Shown here piece after piece: positions 24,044 through 31,376 of a stretch of DNA of 64,000 nt. The first letter of the stretch is position 1, and each line of letters starts with the position of its first letter. The DNA lies in the NCBI GenBank assembly GCA_016235265.1, contig JACRLI010000015.1:436401-500400 (forward strand). Reading direction: 5' to 3'. The notes beneath the pieces were generated by a model that saw nothing but the letters and a program-made list of their open reading frames with translations, did not search any database and was not told the DNA's origin. Source of the DNA: Candidatus Eisenbacteria bacterium. Lineage in GTDB: Bacteria > Eisenbacteria > RBG-16-71-46 > JACRLI01. Both the position numbers and the translations under genes were made by a program.

Positions 24044-24991
24044 CTATCTTACCACGACCAGTCGCCGCTCTCCCATCGGCTTGGCATCCACCCACAGCTT
24101 GAAGAAGTAGACGCCCGATGCAACAGGATGCCCAACCCCGTCCAGGCCATTCCACGTTACCGCATGAACTCCTGGATCGCACCCGCCATCCAGGAGCGTC
24201 CTGATTGCTCGCCCGCCAATGTCGAATACTTGTAGCCTCACGGTGCTCTTCTCGCGCACGAGTTCGAAGGCGATCGATGCAGCATACCTCGTCGGATTCG
24301 GCCGCGGGGCTGACAATCCACGCGGTGCCGCCTCCTGATTCGGGGGGACCACCCCAACGATGCCGCCGGGGCCTACGACGATACCGGTGACGCCTTGTTC
24401 GAATACAGACTTCGCCACCGGCCCTTCATCACCACCCTCCTCCAGCGTGTCAAAGCCCTCGCCGTAGAAGCTCACCAGCCCTGGGTCTGCATCGCTATCA
24501 ATACTGAAGGTCAATGAGCTGCCGGGTTGTAAGTTGTAGGGACTCGGGACAACGTTGGCAGCGTCGGGCTCTGGAAGCGTCGTGTCTGGTCCACCGGTCC
24601 GTTCCCATGCGAAGGCGACTGTGTCTCCGTCATAACCGTACGTACCCTCCCAGTAGAGGGGTGAGGTGAAGCTCGTGGGGCGAGGCACCGGGGCAATGGA
24701 GAATAGATGCAGCGAATTCTGGCTTGTGCTGTCGTTGGTCACGACGTAGGTATACGTGTAGTGCTTGTGATGACCGGACCACGACGCCACTACTGTCACA
24801 CTGACCATTTGCGTGGGCGAGGTGGCTATGAGAATGGAGTCGGCGGAGAGAATCCGCGACACGACTGGCCGCTCCTGCACCGCGGTCGCCGGTGCCCTCT
24901 CGGCCGGCGCCGTCAACAGCGCGGTGATTACAAGGCCCACTAGGACTGCGCTCTGCCGAGCCAGGGACAAGTCAATCATTCGCATGAGCAT
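24044..24991 (-). CDS. Secreted protein with T9SS-type C-terminal sorting domain
   Basis: The 315-residue product has a signal peptide (SAVLVGLVITALLTAPAE), a central beta-rich region of unknown function (YTYTYVVTNDSTSQNSLHLFSI, residues about 75-110, resembles domains found before PEP-CTERM or sorting signals) and a C-terminal FlgD-like module: SAPRPNPTRYAASIAFEL, RLQVFDIGGRAIRTLL, then GVYFFKLWVDA..RRLVVVR. It lies 4 bp after the peptidase-like gene and is probably co-transcribed. Base composition is clearly lower in GC than flanking genes. Three in-frame ATGs occur at the start; the first has a GGGGG-type SD. Confidence 0.7.
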   Translation of the reverse strand: MLMRMIDLSLARQSAVLVGLVITALLTAPAERAPATAVQERPVVSRILSADSILIATSPTQMVSVTVVASWSGHHKHYTYTYVVTNDSTSQNSLHLFSIAPVPRPTSFTSPLYWEGTYGYDGDTVAFAWERTGGPDTTLPEPDAANVVPSPYNLQPGSSLTFSIDSDADPGLVSFYGEGFDTLEEGGDEGPVAKSVFEQGVTGIVVGPGGIVGVVPPNQEAAPRGLSAPRPNPTRYAASIAFELVREKSTVRLQVFDIGGRAIRTLLDGGCDPGVHAVTWNGLDGVGHPVASGVYFFKLWVDAKPMGERRLVVVR

Positions 24992-24995
24992 CCCC

Positions 24996-26222
24996 CTAGT
25001 GGTTGTGTGACAACGACCTGAGCGTCACGTGAATATGCCCTGTCTCTGTGTTAGGAATGAGTCCGTGACGCCTCATGATGCTCCTGACTGAGTCGCGAAG
25101 CCCGATTCGGTTGCCCATGTTCCAGTCCCGGAAATCAGCCTCAATGCCAAACCGGTGTCCTCCATGTGGTGGGGTCCAGTCTGGCGGCCTGCTGTGAGTG
25201 GCGTCCACAAGATCGAACATCCCACCCCATGGCAGACTGATGTCGTTGACGACCAGAAGGTGAGGGTTCCTGGGGAACTTGGCCCTGATCTCGATCGCCG
25301 CCGCGCGAATGGAATCAATCATCTCCGGGGTACCATAGAGATGATATGGGTGCCTGACCTGCTGGTCCTGTCCGGTGTTGTTCTTTAGGTAGAGCGTCGT
25401 GTCGTCGGGCAGAAGCGTGAGACCATTGGCGGCCGCATTGCCCAGGGTGTCCATGATGCAGAGGACCGCCAGCGTGTCGCGGTCGCAGGCGTGCGCGCAA
25501 GTGTCCGCAGTGCAGCGGAAGAGAATATTCAGTTTGCCACAGACCTCCGGCCATTCATGCGTAACAACGACCTGGCAGCCGTCGCTGCCAGTATTTCCGT
25601 AGTAGGTTTGCCCCCGGGCCGGAAAACCGGTGGGTCGGGTGTTGTCTGCGGCGTGGTAGTGGCTCCCTGAGAGCTCAACCGGGTAGACTTCGAGTGCAAC
25701 CGGCACGTTCTTGACGGCACAATCGGGGTCCAGATACGGGTTGCAGCCAGGGCTATTAACAAAGCAGTACATGACTTGGCCGCGCGCGATGAAGTTGCCG
25801 CGAAATGGGGGCACGTCCACCAGCTGCCCATGCTTGTTGTGGAAGCGCCGCACACTCGGTGGGCGGCGAAGGGCGCATGCGGAATAGTGTGTGCATCCCG
25901 GAGTATAGACTCTCGGGGCTTCGCCACCGCTGACTTCCAAGCGAGCGGGGACTGGATCCAACTGGAGGGGAACGCCATCGACGACGATCCCAGGGATGGG
26001 CGGGTCCGTCACCCTCACGGCTGACGGCAGTGAATCTGATCCGTTGGCGGTCCTAATCTGCACGTCCAGAGGGCCCCGGACTGACGAGGGCACCGTGAAA
26101 CTCGCCTGCAGGGACGTTGGCTGGCTGGACGAGAGGGAATCCGCAATGAGCGCTATCCCAGCTTCCCGATTGGTCAAGGCAACCAGCCGCGGGTCCGCAA
26201 GCGCGCTACCTCGGAGAGTCAA
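24996..26222 (-). CDS. MepA-like (LAS-type) metallopeptidase domain protein, downstream half of a TGA-split ORF
   Basis: These 408 residues start at TTG 26222, right after an in-frame TGA, and are in the same frame as the upstream ORF. The first 75 residues complete a TIG/IPT Ig-like domain begun upstream. A Cys-rich middle follows (CAVKNV, VTHEWPEVCGK, CTADTCAHACDRD). The end has the MepA/M74-like pattern: SLPWGGMF, then PHGGHRFGIEADF (H-x2-H-x2-G-x3-D) and a late HIHVTL. These match the zinc ligands of MepA-type murein endopeptidases, so a peptidoglycan or peptide hydrolase is likely. The C-terminus is HNH-like only by chance (SLSHNH). Confidence 0.6.
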   Translation of the reverse strand: MTLRGSALADPRLVALTNREAGIALIADSLSSSQPTSLQASFTVPSSVRGPLDVQIRTANGSDSLPSAVRVTDPPIPGIVVDGVPLQLDPVPARLEVSGGEAPRVYTPGCTHYSACALRRPPSVRRFHNKHGQLVDVPPFRGNFIARGQVMYCFVNSPGCNPYLDPDCAVKNVPVALEVYPVELSGSHYHAADNTRPTGFPARGQTYYGNTGSDGCQVVVTHEWPEVCGKLNILFRCTADTCAHACDRDTLAVLCIMDTLGNAAANGLTLLPDDTTLYLKNNTGQDQQVRHPYHLYGTPEMIDSIRAAAIEIRAKFPRNPHLLVVNDISLPWGGMFDLVDATHSRPPDWTPPHGGHRFGIEADFRDWNMGNRIGLRDSVRSIMRRHGLIPNTETGHIHVTLRSLSHNH

Positions 26223-27011
26223 TCACGCTGTCTGGTTTGGGAAGAGCCGTATCGGCGAAACCGCGGAGAGGTTGGGGGTAATTGACCCGGCGCACTCCCA
26301 CATCAGTGAATCGTTCCCCGCTTCAATCGGAACGCAGTCCTTCTCCGCGTTTGTGTCCACGAGCACGACATAGGCACCGGTCGGGGGGAAGCCGCACGGG
26401 ATATGGTGGTTCGCGGCAATCAGGAAACCGAGCGGTCCGCTTGAGTCCGCGAGGTCCCCCTGGCACCCGCCGGTGGATGCGCCGCTGAGATCCAGGCTGA
26501 ATGCAAGAACCGCGTACTCCCTCGTGCAGTCCCGCGCGACGCCCGCAGCCCCCGCACAAGAAAGCCAGACAGTGGCGGTGCTATCCGGGGCGATGCAGGG
26601 GTTCTCGGCGAATTGGTAGTACATCCCGCCCTGCGTCTGCGCAAGACTTGGCACAGCGCTGCCGGACGTGAACAAGTTCGGGTAATTCGTGCCGCCAAAT
26701 CCGCCCCGCCGGAAGTCCACGGCGGCCTCGGCGCAACCGCCTCCCTGGAACTGCCAGGCGGGCGGTAGGAAGCCCGAGCAGCCCTGCACCGTGAGCTGAA
26801 CATCGGCACCGCGGACATACTTTACACCCTTCACGGTCACGACCAACTGCACCGTGGCGGCGGTGGAGTTTCGGGCGGTGTCCCCCTGGCCCGTTCCCAC
26901 TTGCCAGTACATCCTCGCGGTCGCTCCCGCGTTCTGCCCGGCCATCGCGTCTCGGACACCAAGTACCAGAACGAGCGCCGCTGCGGCCGTGGCGAACACT
27001 CTGGCTTTCAT
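26223..27011 (-). CDS. Secreted protein, upstream half of a TGA-split ORF (signal peptide, beta-sandwich, TIG start)
   Basis: The 262-residue frame begins at ATG 27011 with AGGAG upstream and a signal peptide (MKARVFATAAAALVLVLG...AMAG). The body is a Cys-containing beta-sandwich region (VQLTVQGCSGFLPP, VWLSCAGAAG). It ends ITPNLSAVSPIRLFPNQTA, the first strands of a TIG domain, then TGA at 26223-26225. The TIG domain resumes immediately in the same frame (LTLRGSALADP). The two ORFs therefore look like one gene of about 709 codons interrupted by a single stop. Confidence 0.7.
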   Translation of the reverse strand: MKARVFATAAAALVLVLGVRDAMAGQNAGATARMYWQVGTGQGDTARNSTAATVQLVVTVKGVKYVRGADVQLTVQGCSGFLPPAWQFQGGGCAEAAVDFRRGGFGGTNYPNLFTSGSAVPSLAQTQGGMYYQFAENPCIAPDSTATVWLSCAGAAGVARDCTREYAVLAFSLDLSGASTGGCQGDLADSSGPLGFLIAANHHIPCGFPPTGAYVVLVDTNAEKDCVPIEAGNDSLMWECAGSITPNLSAVSPIRLFPNQTA

Positions 27012-27407
27012 GATACTCCTTCCGTTTCCCATGCGGAAAAGCAAGAAGCGGCGACCCGATGGCTCCGCTGAGCCCGCAGTTCGCCGCCACGCTGCATTCC
27101 AGAGGCGCACACGCTGCCCCCTCAATCAACCCGCTGCTCGATATCTCGCGGGTCTCCCGAGAGAGTACCCCCCCCCAGTAATGAGTGGGCAGGCGCAAAT
27201 ACAGGGGCTCCGCCCCCACGAAGTCCAGCCTAGCTTGGGCCAGACCTGCCCGGCGGCAGGCTGCCCGAACCTCGAGCGAAGGTCGCGCCCGGCAGCTCTG
27301 CTGGCCAGAGACCCGCTGAGTTCCTGGTACTTCAAACCATCGCATGAGTGGCCACGCGCTCCGAAAGCTCCCCCGCCACCCGCCCCGCACCCCTCAGGCG
27401 TTTCGTG
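27012..27407. other. Gene-free stretch between the accessory island and srkA
   Basis: About 400 bp between divergent genes. It holds a C9 run near 27,170 and a weak palindrome (CCTGCC-CGGC-GGCAGG) near 27,248. No coding pattern or clear promoter for the minus-strand gene was seen. Base composition returns to high GC across it, so it marks the right edge of the island. Confidence 0.4.
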
Positions 27408-27413
27408 TACACT
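27408..27413 (+). promoter_or_regulatory. Likely -10 box of srkA, leaderless arrangement
   Basis: TACACT ends 7 nt before ATG 27421, with no Shine-Dalgarno between. The -35 region (CCGCAC, 27385-27390) is weak, though its last four bases match the TTGCAC of the 13439 promoter. Confidence 0.4.
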
Positions 27414-27420
27414 CCCCGCC

Positions 27421-28386
27421 ATGTCCCTGACCGAGACCTTCCTCAACCTCACCCCCGAAGGCATCCTCGACGCCGTGGAAGTCTACGGCCGCCGGGCCAC
27501 CGGCCGGGTGGTGGCCCTCAACAGCATGGAAAACCGGGTCTACGACGTGGAGCTGGAGGACGGCGAGCGCGTGGTGGCCAAGTTCTACCGGCCGGGCCGC
27601 TGGACGGCCGAGGCCATCCTGGACGAGCACGCCTTCCTGGCCGACCTGGCCGCCGAGGGCGTGCCCACGCCCGCCCCCCTGCCGCTGGCCGACGGGCGCA
27701 CGCTGGGAGAGCGCGACGGCATCCTGTTCGCCCTGTGGCCGAGGGTGCGGGGACGGATGGTGGAGGAGCCCAGCGAGGCCGACCTCCGCAGCCTGGGCGC
27801 GCTGCTGGCCCAGCTGCACAACGTGGGCGCCCGCCGCGGAGCGCCCCACCGCATGCGCGTGAACCCCGACACCTACGGGCGGCAGAACCTGACGTTCCTG
27901 GAGGCCAACAAGCTGGTGCCGGAGAGTGCCTGGCCCCGCTACCGCGACACCGCCAACCGCATCCTCGACGCCATCCAGCCGCTGTTCGAGGGGATTGCAG
28001 AGCAGCGCATCCACGGGGATTGCCACCGCGGCAACCTCCTGTGGGACGGGCGCGACTTCTTCTTCGTGGACTTCGACGACATGCTCAACGGTCCGCCGGT
28101 GCAGGACGTATGGCTGCTGGCGCCGGGGCGCGACGCGGAGGGGCTGGCGCAGCGCAAGGCGCTGCTGGAAGGCTACGAGGCGCTGCGGGAGTTCGACCGC
28201 GACACGCTCGTGCTCGCGGAACCGCTGCGCGCGCTGCGCATCATCCACTACAGCGCCTGGATCGCGCGCCGCTGGGAGGACGCCGCCTTCAAGCGGGTGT
28301 TCCCGCACTTCGGCACGGTCAGGTACTGGCAGCAGGAGACGCAGGATCTGATGGAGCAGTTGAGTGTGATCCTGGGGCTGGAGTAG
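27421..28386 (+). CDS. srkA: SrkA/YihE-type stress response Ser/Thr protein kinase
   Basis: This 321-residue protein is of YihE/SrkA length. It has a kinase-like fold of the APH/RdoA group: ATP-site Lys in ERVVAKFYRPGRW, catalytic loop RIHGDCHRGNLLW and metal-binding FFVDFDDM. In Enterobacteria SrkA counters stress-induced programmed death by phosphorylating proteins. The family start is well placed at ATG 27421 (MSLTETFLNLTPEGIL). It stands alone, convergent with the ABC-F gene. No dsbA follows as it does in E. coli. Confidence 0.9.
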   Translation: MSLTETFLNLTPEGILDAVEVYGRRATGRVVALNSMENRVYDVELEDGERVVAKFYRPGRWTAEAILDEHAFLADLAAEGVPTPAPLPLADGRTLGERDGILFALWPRVRGRMVEEPSEADLRSLGALLAQLHNVGARRGAPHRMRVNPDTYGRQNLTFLEANKLVPESAWPRYRDTANRILDAIQPLFEGIAEQRIHGDCHRGNLLWDGRDFFFVDFDDMLNGPPVQDVWLLAPGRDAEGLAQRKALLEGYEALREFDRDTLVLAEPLRALRIIHYSAWIARRWEDAAFKRVFPHFGTVRYWQQETQDLMEQLSVILGLE

Positions 28387-28462
28387 CGGGGGAAGTCTCG
28401 AAGTGCCGCGGCGTGCGAGGATGCTGCCGCGCGCCGACCTGCGCCGGACTCGCGGCGGCCGG

Positions 28463-30400
28463 CTACCCTTCCGAACCCAGTCGCTCCCACTCCGAGAAAA
28501 GCCGCGCCAGCTCGGTGTCCTGCTCTCCGGCGACCGCCTGCAGCTGCGCCAGCTTGGCCCAGTTCATGGCGTTTGCGGGGTCGGCCATCTCCTCGGTCAG
28601 CGCGGCGCGGCGGCGCTCCAACTGGGCGATCTTCTCCTCCAGCTTCTCGAGGTCCCGCTTGTGCTGCCGCTCCAGGGCCGCGGCGCGACGGCGCTCGGCG
28701 CCCGGCGCCTGGTCGCGGGAAGTATCCGCGGCGGCCCGGCGTGCCGCCCGCTCGGACGCGGCGGCCGTCGCCTTCTCCGCCTCCGCCCGGCGCGCCTCGC
28801 GCTTCTCCCGCCACTCCGAGTAGGCGCCGTCGAACACTTCCACGCGCCCGTCCCCCACCACCCACAGCGTGTCGGCCACCTGGTCCAGCAGGTACCGGTC
28901 GTGGCTGGCCAGCAGCAGCGTGCCGCTGAAGCGGGCGAGCGCGCGGGCGAGGGACTCCTGGGGGCCGAGGTCCAGGTGGTTGGTGGGCTCGTCCAGCATC
29001 AGCACGTTGGCGCCGGTCAGGATCAGGCGGGCCAGCGCCAGGCGGCTCTTCTCCCCGCCCGAGAGCGTGGAGACCGGGCGGAAGACCTCGTCGCCGCGAA
29101 AGTCGAACCGGCCCAGGAAGGTGCGCATGGTCTCCTGGCTCTCCAGCGGCAGCACGCTCCACACCTCGTCCAGCACGCTGTTGTGCGAGGAGAGCTGCTC
29201 GTGCCGCTGGTCGTAGTAGCCGGGCTTCACGCGGCTGCCCAGCACGATCTCCCCCGCCTCCGGCGGCTCGCTGCGCGCCAGCGTGCGAAGCAAGGTGGAC
29301 TTGCCCGAGCCGTTGGGCCCCACGATGCCGATCTTGCGCCCCCGCGTCACGCGCAGGTCCACGCGGTCCAGGACCACGTTGTCGTCGAAGCGCCGGGTGA
29401 GGCCGCGCACCACCAGCACCTGCTCGCCTGTCCCGGAGGCCTCGAAGAAGCGCAGGTCGGCGGCATCCTTCTCCGTTTCCGGGCGCACCAGCGCCTGGCG
29501 GCGCGCCAGCTGCTTGCGGCGGGACTGGGCCTGCTTGGTCTTCTGCCCGTAGATGTTCCTACGGATGAAGTCCTCGATTCGCTCCCGGTCCCGCTTCTCG
29601 AGCGTGTAGGCCCGCGCCGCCTGCTGCTGCGCCACGGCCTTCTGCTCGCGGTACTCGGTGTAGTCGCCCTGCCAGAACGTGACGCCGCCGGACTCCACCT
29701 CCGCCACGCGGTCCACCAGCGCGTCCAGGAAGGCGCGGTCGTGCGCGATCAGCACGATGGCCCCGTCGAACTGCTGCAGGCGCTCCTCCAGCCACTCGGT
29801 GGTCTCGAGGTCCAGGTGGTTGGTGGGCTCGTCCAACAGCAGCAGCTCGGGATCCCCCAGCCACAGACGCGCCAGCCGCAGGCGCGTCCGCTGCCCGCCG
29901 GAGAGCGCCCCCACGGGAAGCGTCCAGCTCGACTCGGGCAGGCCGATCTCGGCCAGCGCGCGCTCCACCCGCGACTCGATGGTGTAGCCGCCCTCGTGGC
30001 GGTAGCGCTCCTCCACGTGGCCGAGGCGCTCCAGGACCTCGTGGGCGTCGTCCCCGTCGGGGGTGAGCGTGGTCAGGAGACGGTGCAGCTCCTCGCGCTC
30101 CGCCTCCAGTTCGGCCAGCGACTCCAGCCCGGCGGCCACCGCCTCTCGCGCGCTCAGGCCGGGATCCAGGTCCTGGTCCATCTGGTGGTGCACCGCCACG
30201 CGCAGTCCCGGGCGGCGCCACACGGTGCCCTCGGAGGGCTGCAGCTCGCCGGCCAGGATGCGCAGCAGCGTGGTCTTGCCCGCGCCGTTGCGGCCGACCA
30301 GCGCCCAGCGGGTGCCGGGGCCGATCTGCCACTGCACGTCCTGCAGCACGTAGGTGCCGGAGTAGTGATGCGCGATGGACTGGGCGCGGAGCAGGGACAT
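28463..30400 (-). CDS. ABC-F family ATPase (Uup/YdiF-like)
   Basis: The 645-residue soluble protein has two ABC domains without membrane segments. Domain 1: Walker A GRNGAGKTT, signature LSGGQRTRLRLA, Walker B LLLLDEPTNHLDL. Domain 2: GPNGSGKST, LSGGEKSRLALA, VLMLDEPTNHLDL. Between them is the long charged helical linker typical of ABC-F proteins. The last 100 residues are a coiled coil (LERQHKRDLEKLEEK), as in Uup, which binds ribosomes or nucleic acid. Such proteins act in translation or resolve ribosome stalling. A GC-rich hairpin lies in its leader. Confidence 0.92.
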   Translation of the reverse strand: MSLLRAQSIAHHYSGTYVLQDVQWQIGPGTRWALVGRNGAGKTTLLRILAGELQPSEGTVWRRPGLRVAVHHQMDQDLDPGLSAREAVAAGLESLAELEAEREELHRLLTTLTPDGDDAHEVLERLGHVEERYRHEGGYTIESRVERALAEIGLPESSWTLPVGALSGGQRTRLRLARLWLGDPELLLLDEPTNHLDLETTEWLEERLQQFDGAIVLIAHDRAFLDALVDRVAEVESGGVTFWQGDYTEYREQKAVAQQQAARAYTLEKRDRERIEDFIRRNIYGQKTKQAQSRRKQLARRQALVRPETEKDAADLRFFEASGTGEQVLVVRGLTRRFDDNVVLDRVDLRVTRGRKIGIVGPNGSGKSTLLRTLARSEPPEAGEIVLGSRVKPGYYDQRHEQLSSHNSVLDEVWSVLPLESQETMRTFLGRFDFRGDEVFRPVSTLSGGEKSRLALARLILTGANVLMLDEPTNHLDLGPQESLARALARFSGTLLLASHDRYLLDQVADTLWVVGDGRVEVFDGAYSEWREKREARRAEAEKATAAASERAARRAAADTSRDQAPGAERRRAAALERQHKRDLEKLEEKIAQLERRRAALTEEMADPANAMNWAKLAQLQAVAGEQDTELARLFSEWERLGSEG

Positions 30401-30419
30401 GGGTCGGGGCCTTCACGCG

Positions 30420-30448
30420 CGGAGCGCCCGGTGGTCCCGGGCGCTCCG
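30420..30448 (-). promoter_or_regulatory. Hairpin in the leader of the ABC-F gene
   Basis: CGGAGCGCCCGG and CCGGGCGCTCCG pair over 12 bp around a 5-nt loop, 20-48 nt upstream of the ABC-F ATG. It could terminate read-through from the hydrolase gene or attenuate ABC-F expression. No U tract or leader peptide is evident. Confidence 0.4.
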
Positions 30449-30499
30449 GCAGCTACGGTTGTGCACTTCGGACAGGGTTACCAGGGATGCCCGGCTCTC

Positions 30500-30523
30500 A
30501 GGTCAGGCATTCATGCCTGACCT
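30500..30523 (-). terminator. Perfect palindrome over the hydrolase stop codon
   Basis: AGGTCAGGCAT-TC-ATGCCTGACCT is an 11-bp stem with a 2-nt loop. It overlaps the TAG stop (30522-30524) of the alpha/beta hydrolase gene, as the 11,363 hairpin does for the lipoprotein gene. Confidence 0.6.
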
Positions 30524-31316
30524 ACCTAAGTTGCTCCGCGAGCCAGCCCCTCACCAGCGCCGGCAGCGTGGGCTCGGCCCGGAACATGTCGGTGCCGTGC
30601 CCGGCCGCCTGGAAGACCTTCACCGCGTTGCGCCCGCGGGCCAGCGAGCCCAGCCGCTTCACCGCGGCAGCGGAGGCCTCGTCGTCGGCGCTGGCCAGCA
30701 GAAAGATCGGGCGCGTGCCGTACTTCTCCATGGCCCGCTCGGTGCGCAGGCCGTGGTAGTCGAGCCCCGGCGAGAGCAGCACCACGGTGCGCACCCGCGG
30801 GTCGTTGGACGCCGCGATCAGCGCGCTGTTGGCGCCGATGCTGGCACCCACCACGCCCACGCAGGCGGTGTCCACCTCGGGCCGCGCGCGCATCCACGCC
30901 AGCGCCGCCGCGGCGTCGTCGGTGAGCTGCCGCCACTCGCGGGTGGTGAAGTCGGTGAAGTCGAGCCGCCGGCTGCCCTGCTTGCGGCTCTCGCCGTGGC
31001 CGCGGAAGTCCACCGCCAGCACCCGGAAGCCCGCGGTCGAAAGCTCGGCGGCCACCGGCTGCCAGTCGGCGCGCCGGCCGCCCACCATGTGCAGCAGCAG
31101 CACCGCCGGACCGCGGCCCTCGCCGGCCCACCAGGTGCCCGCGAGTTCCACGCCGTCGGGCGTGGCCAGGGTGACCGCCTGACCCGGCATCTTAGCGTCC
31201 GCCTCCCGCGCAGGCGCGCCCGCCGCGCAGGCCGGGCCCACCGCGAAAGCCAGTGCCACCGCGAAAGTCAGTCCCACCACGGTCATACAGAGAAAACCGC
31301 CGAGTCTCGTGAGCAT
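30522..31316 (-). CDS. Exported alpha/beta hydrolase (dienelactone hydrolase/esterase-like)
   Basis: The 264-residue product has a signal peptide (GFLCMTVVGLTFAVALAFAVG...ACAAG) and an alpha/beta-hydrolase fold. Features include HMVGG at the oxyanion region, DFRGHGES, nucleophile elbow GASIGA, acid Asp in LASADDEAS and catalytic His in AAGHGTDMF. It should be periplasmic and act on an ester or thioester; substrate unknown. ATG 31316 has GTGGAGGT 7 nt upstream, better than the GTG five codons earlier. It lies 60 bp downstream of rarA in the same direction. Confidence 0.82.
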   Translation of the reverse strand: MLTRLGGFLCMTVVGLTFAVALAFAVGPACAAGAPAREADAKMPGQAVTLATPDGVELAGTWWAGEGRGPAVLLLHMVGGRRADWQPVAAELSTAGFRVLAVDFRGHGESRKQGSRRLDFTDFTTREWRQLTDDAAAALAWMRARPEVDTACVGVVGASIGANSALIAASNDPRVRTVVLLSPGLDYHGLRTERAMEKYGTRPIFLLASADDEASAAAVKRLGSLARGRNAVKVFQAAGHGTDMFRAEPTLPALVRGWLAEQLR

Positions 31317-31376
31317 GTCGTGCACCTCCACTCCTTGGACGCGCCGGGGCCCCGCGGCGTTGGCAGGACCGGCAAG

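Noticed and set aside
26221..26226. General reassignment of TGA in this organism
   Set aside because: Many clear genes in the window end properly at TGA (for example the amidase, DUF47 and ctaA genes), so only this one site is affected.
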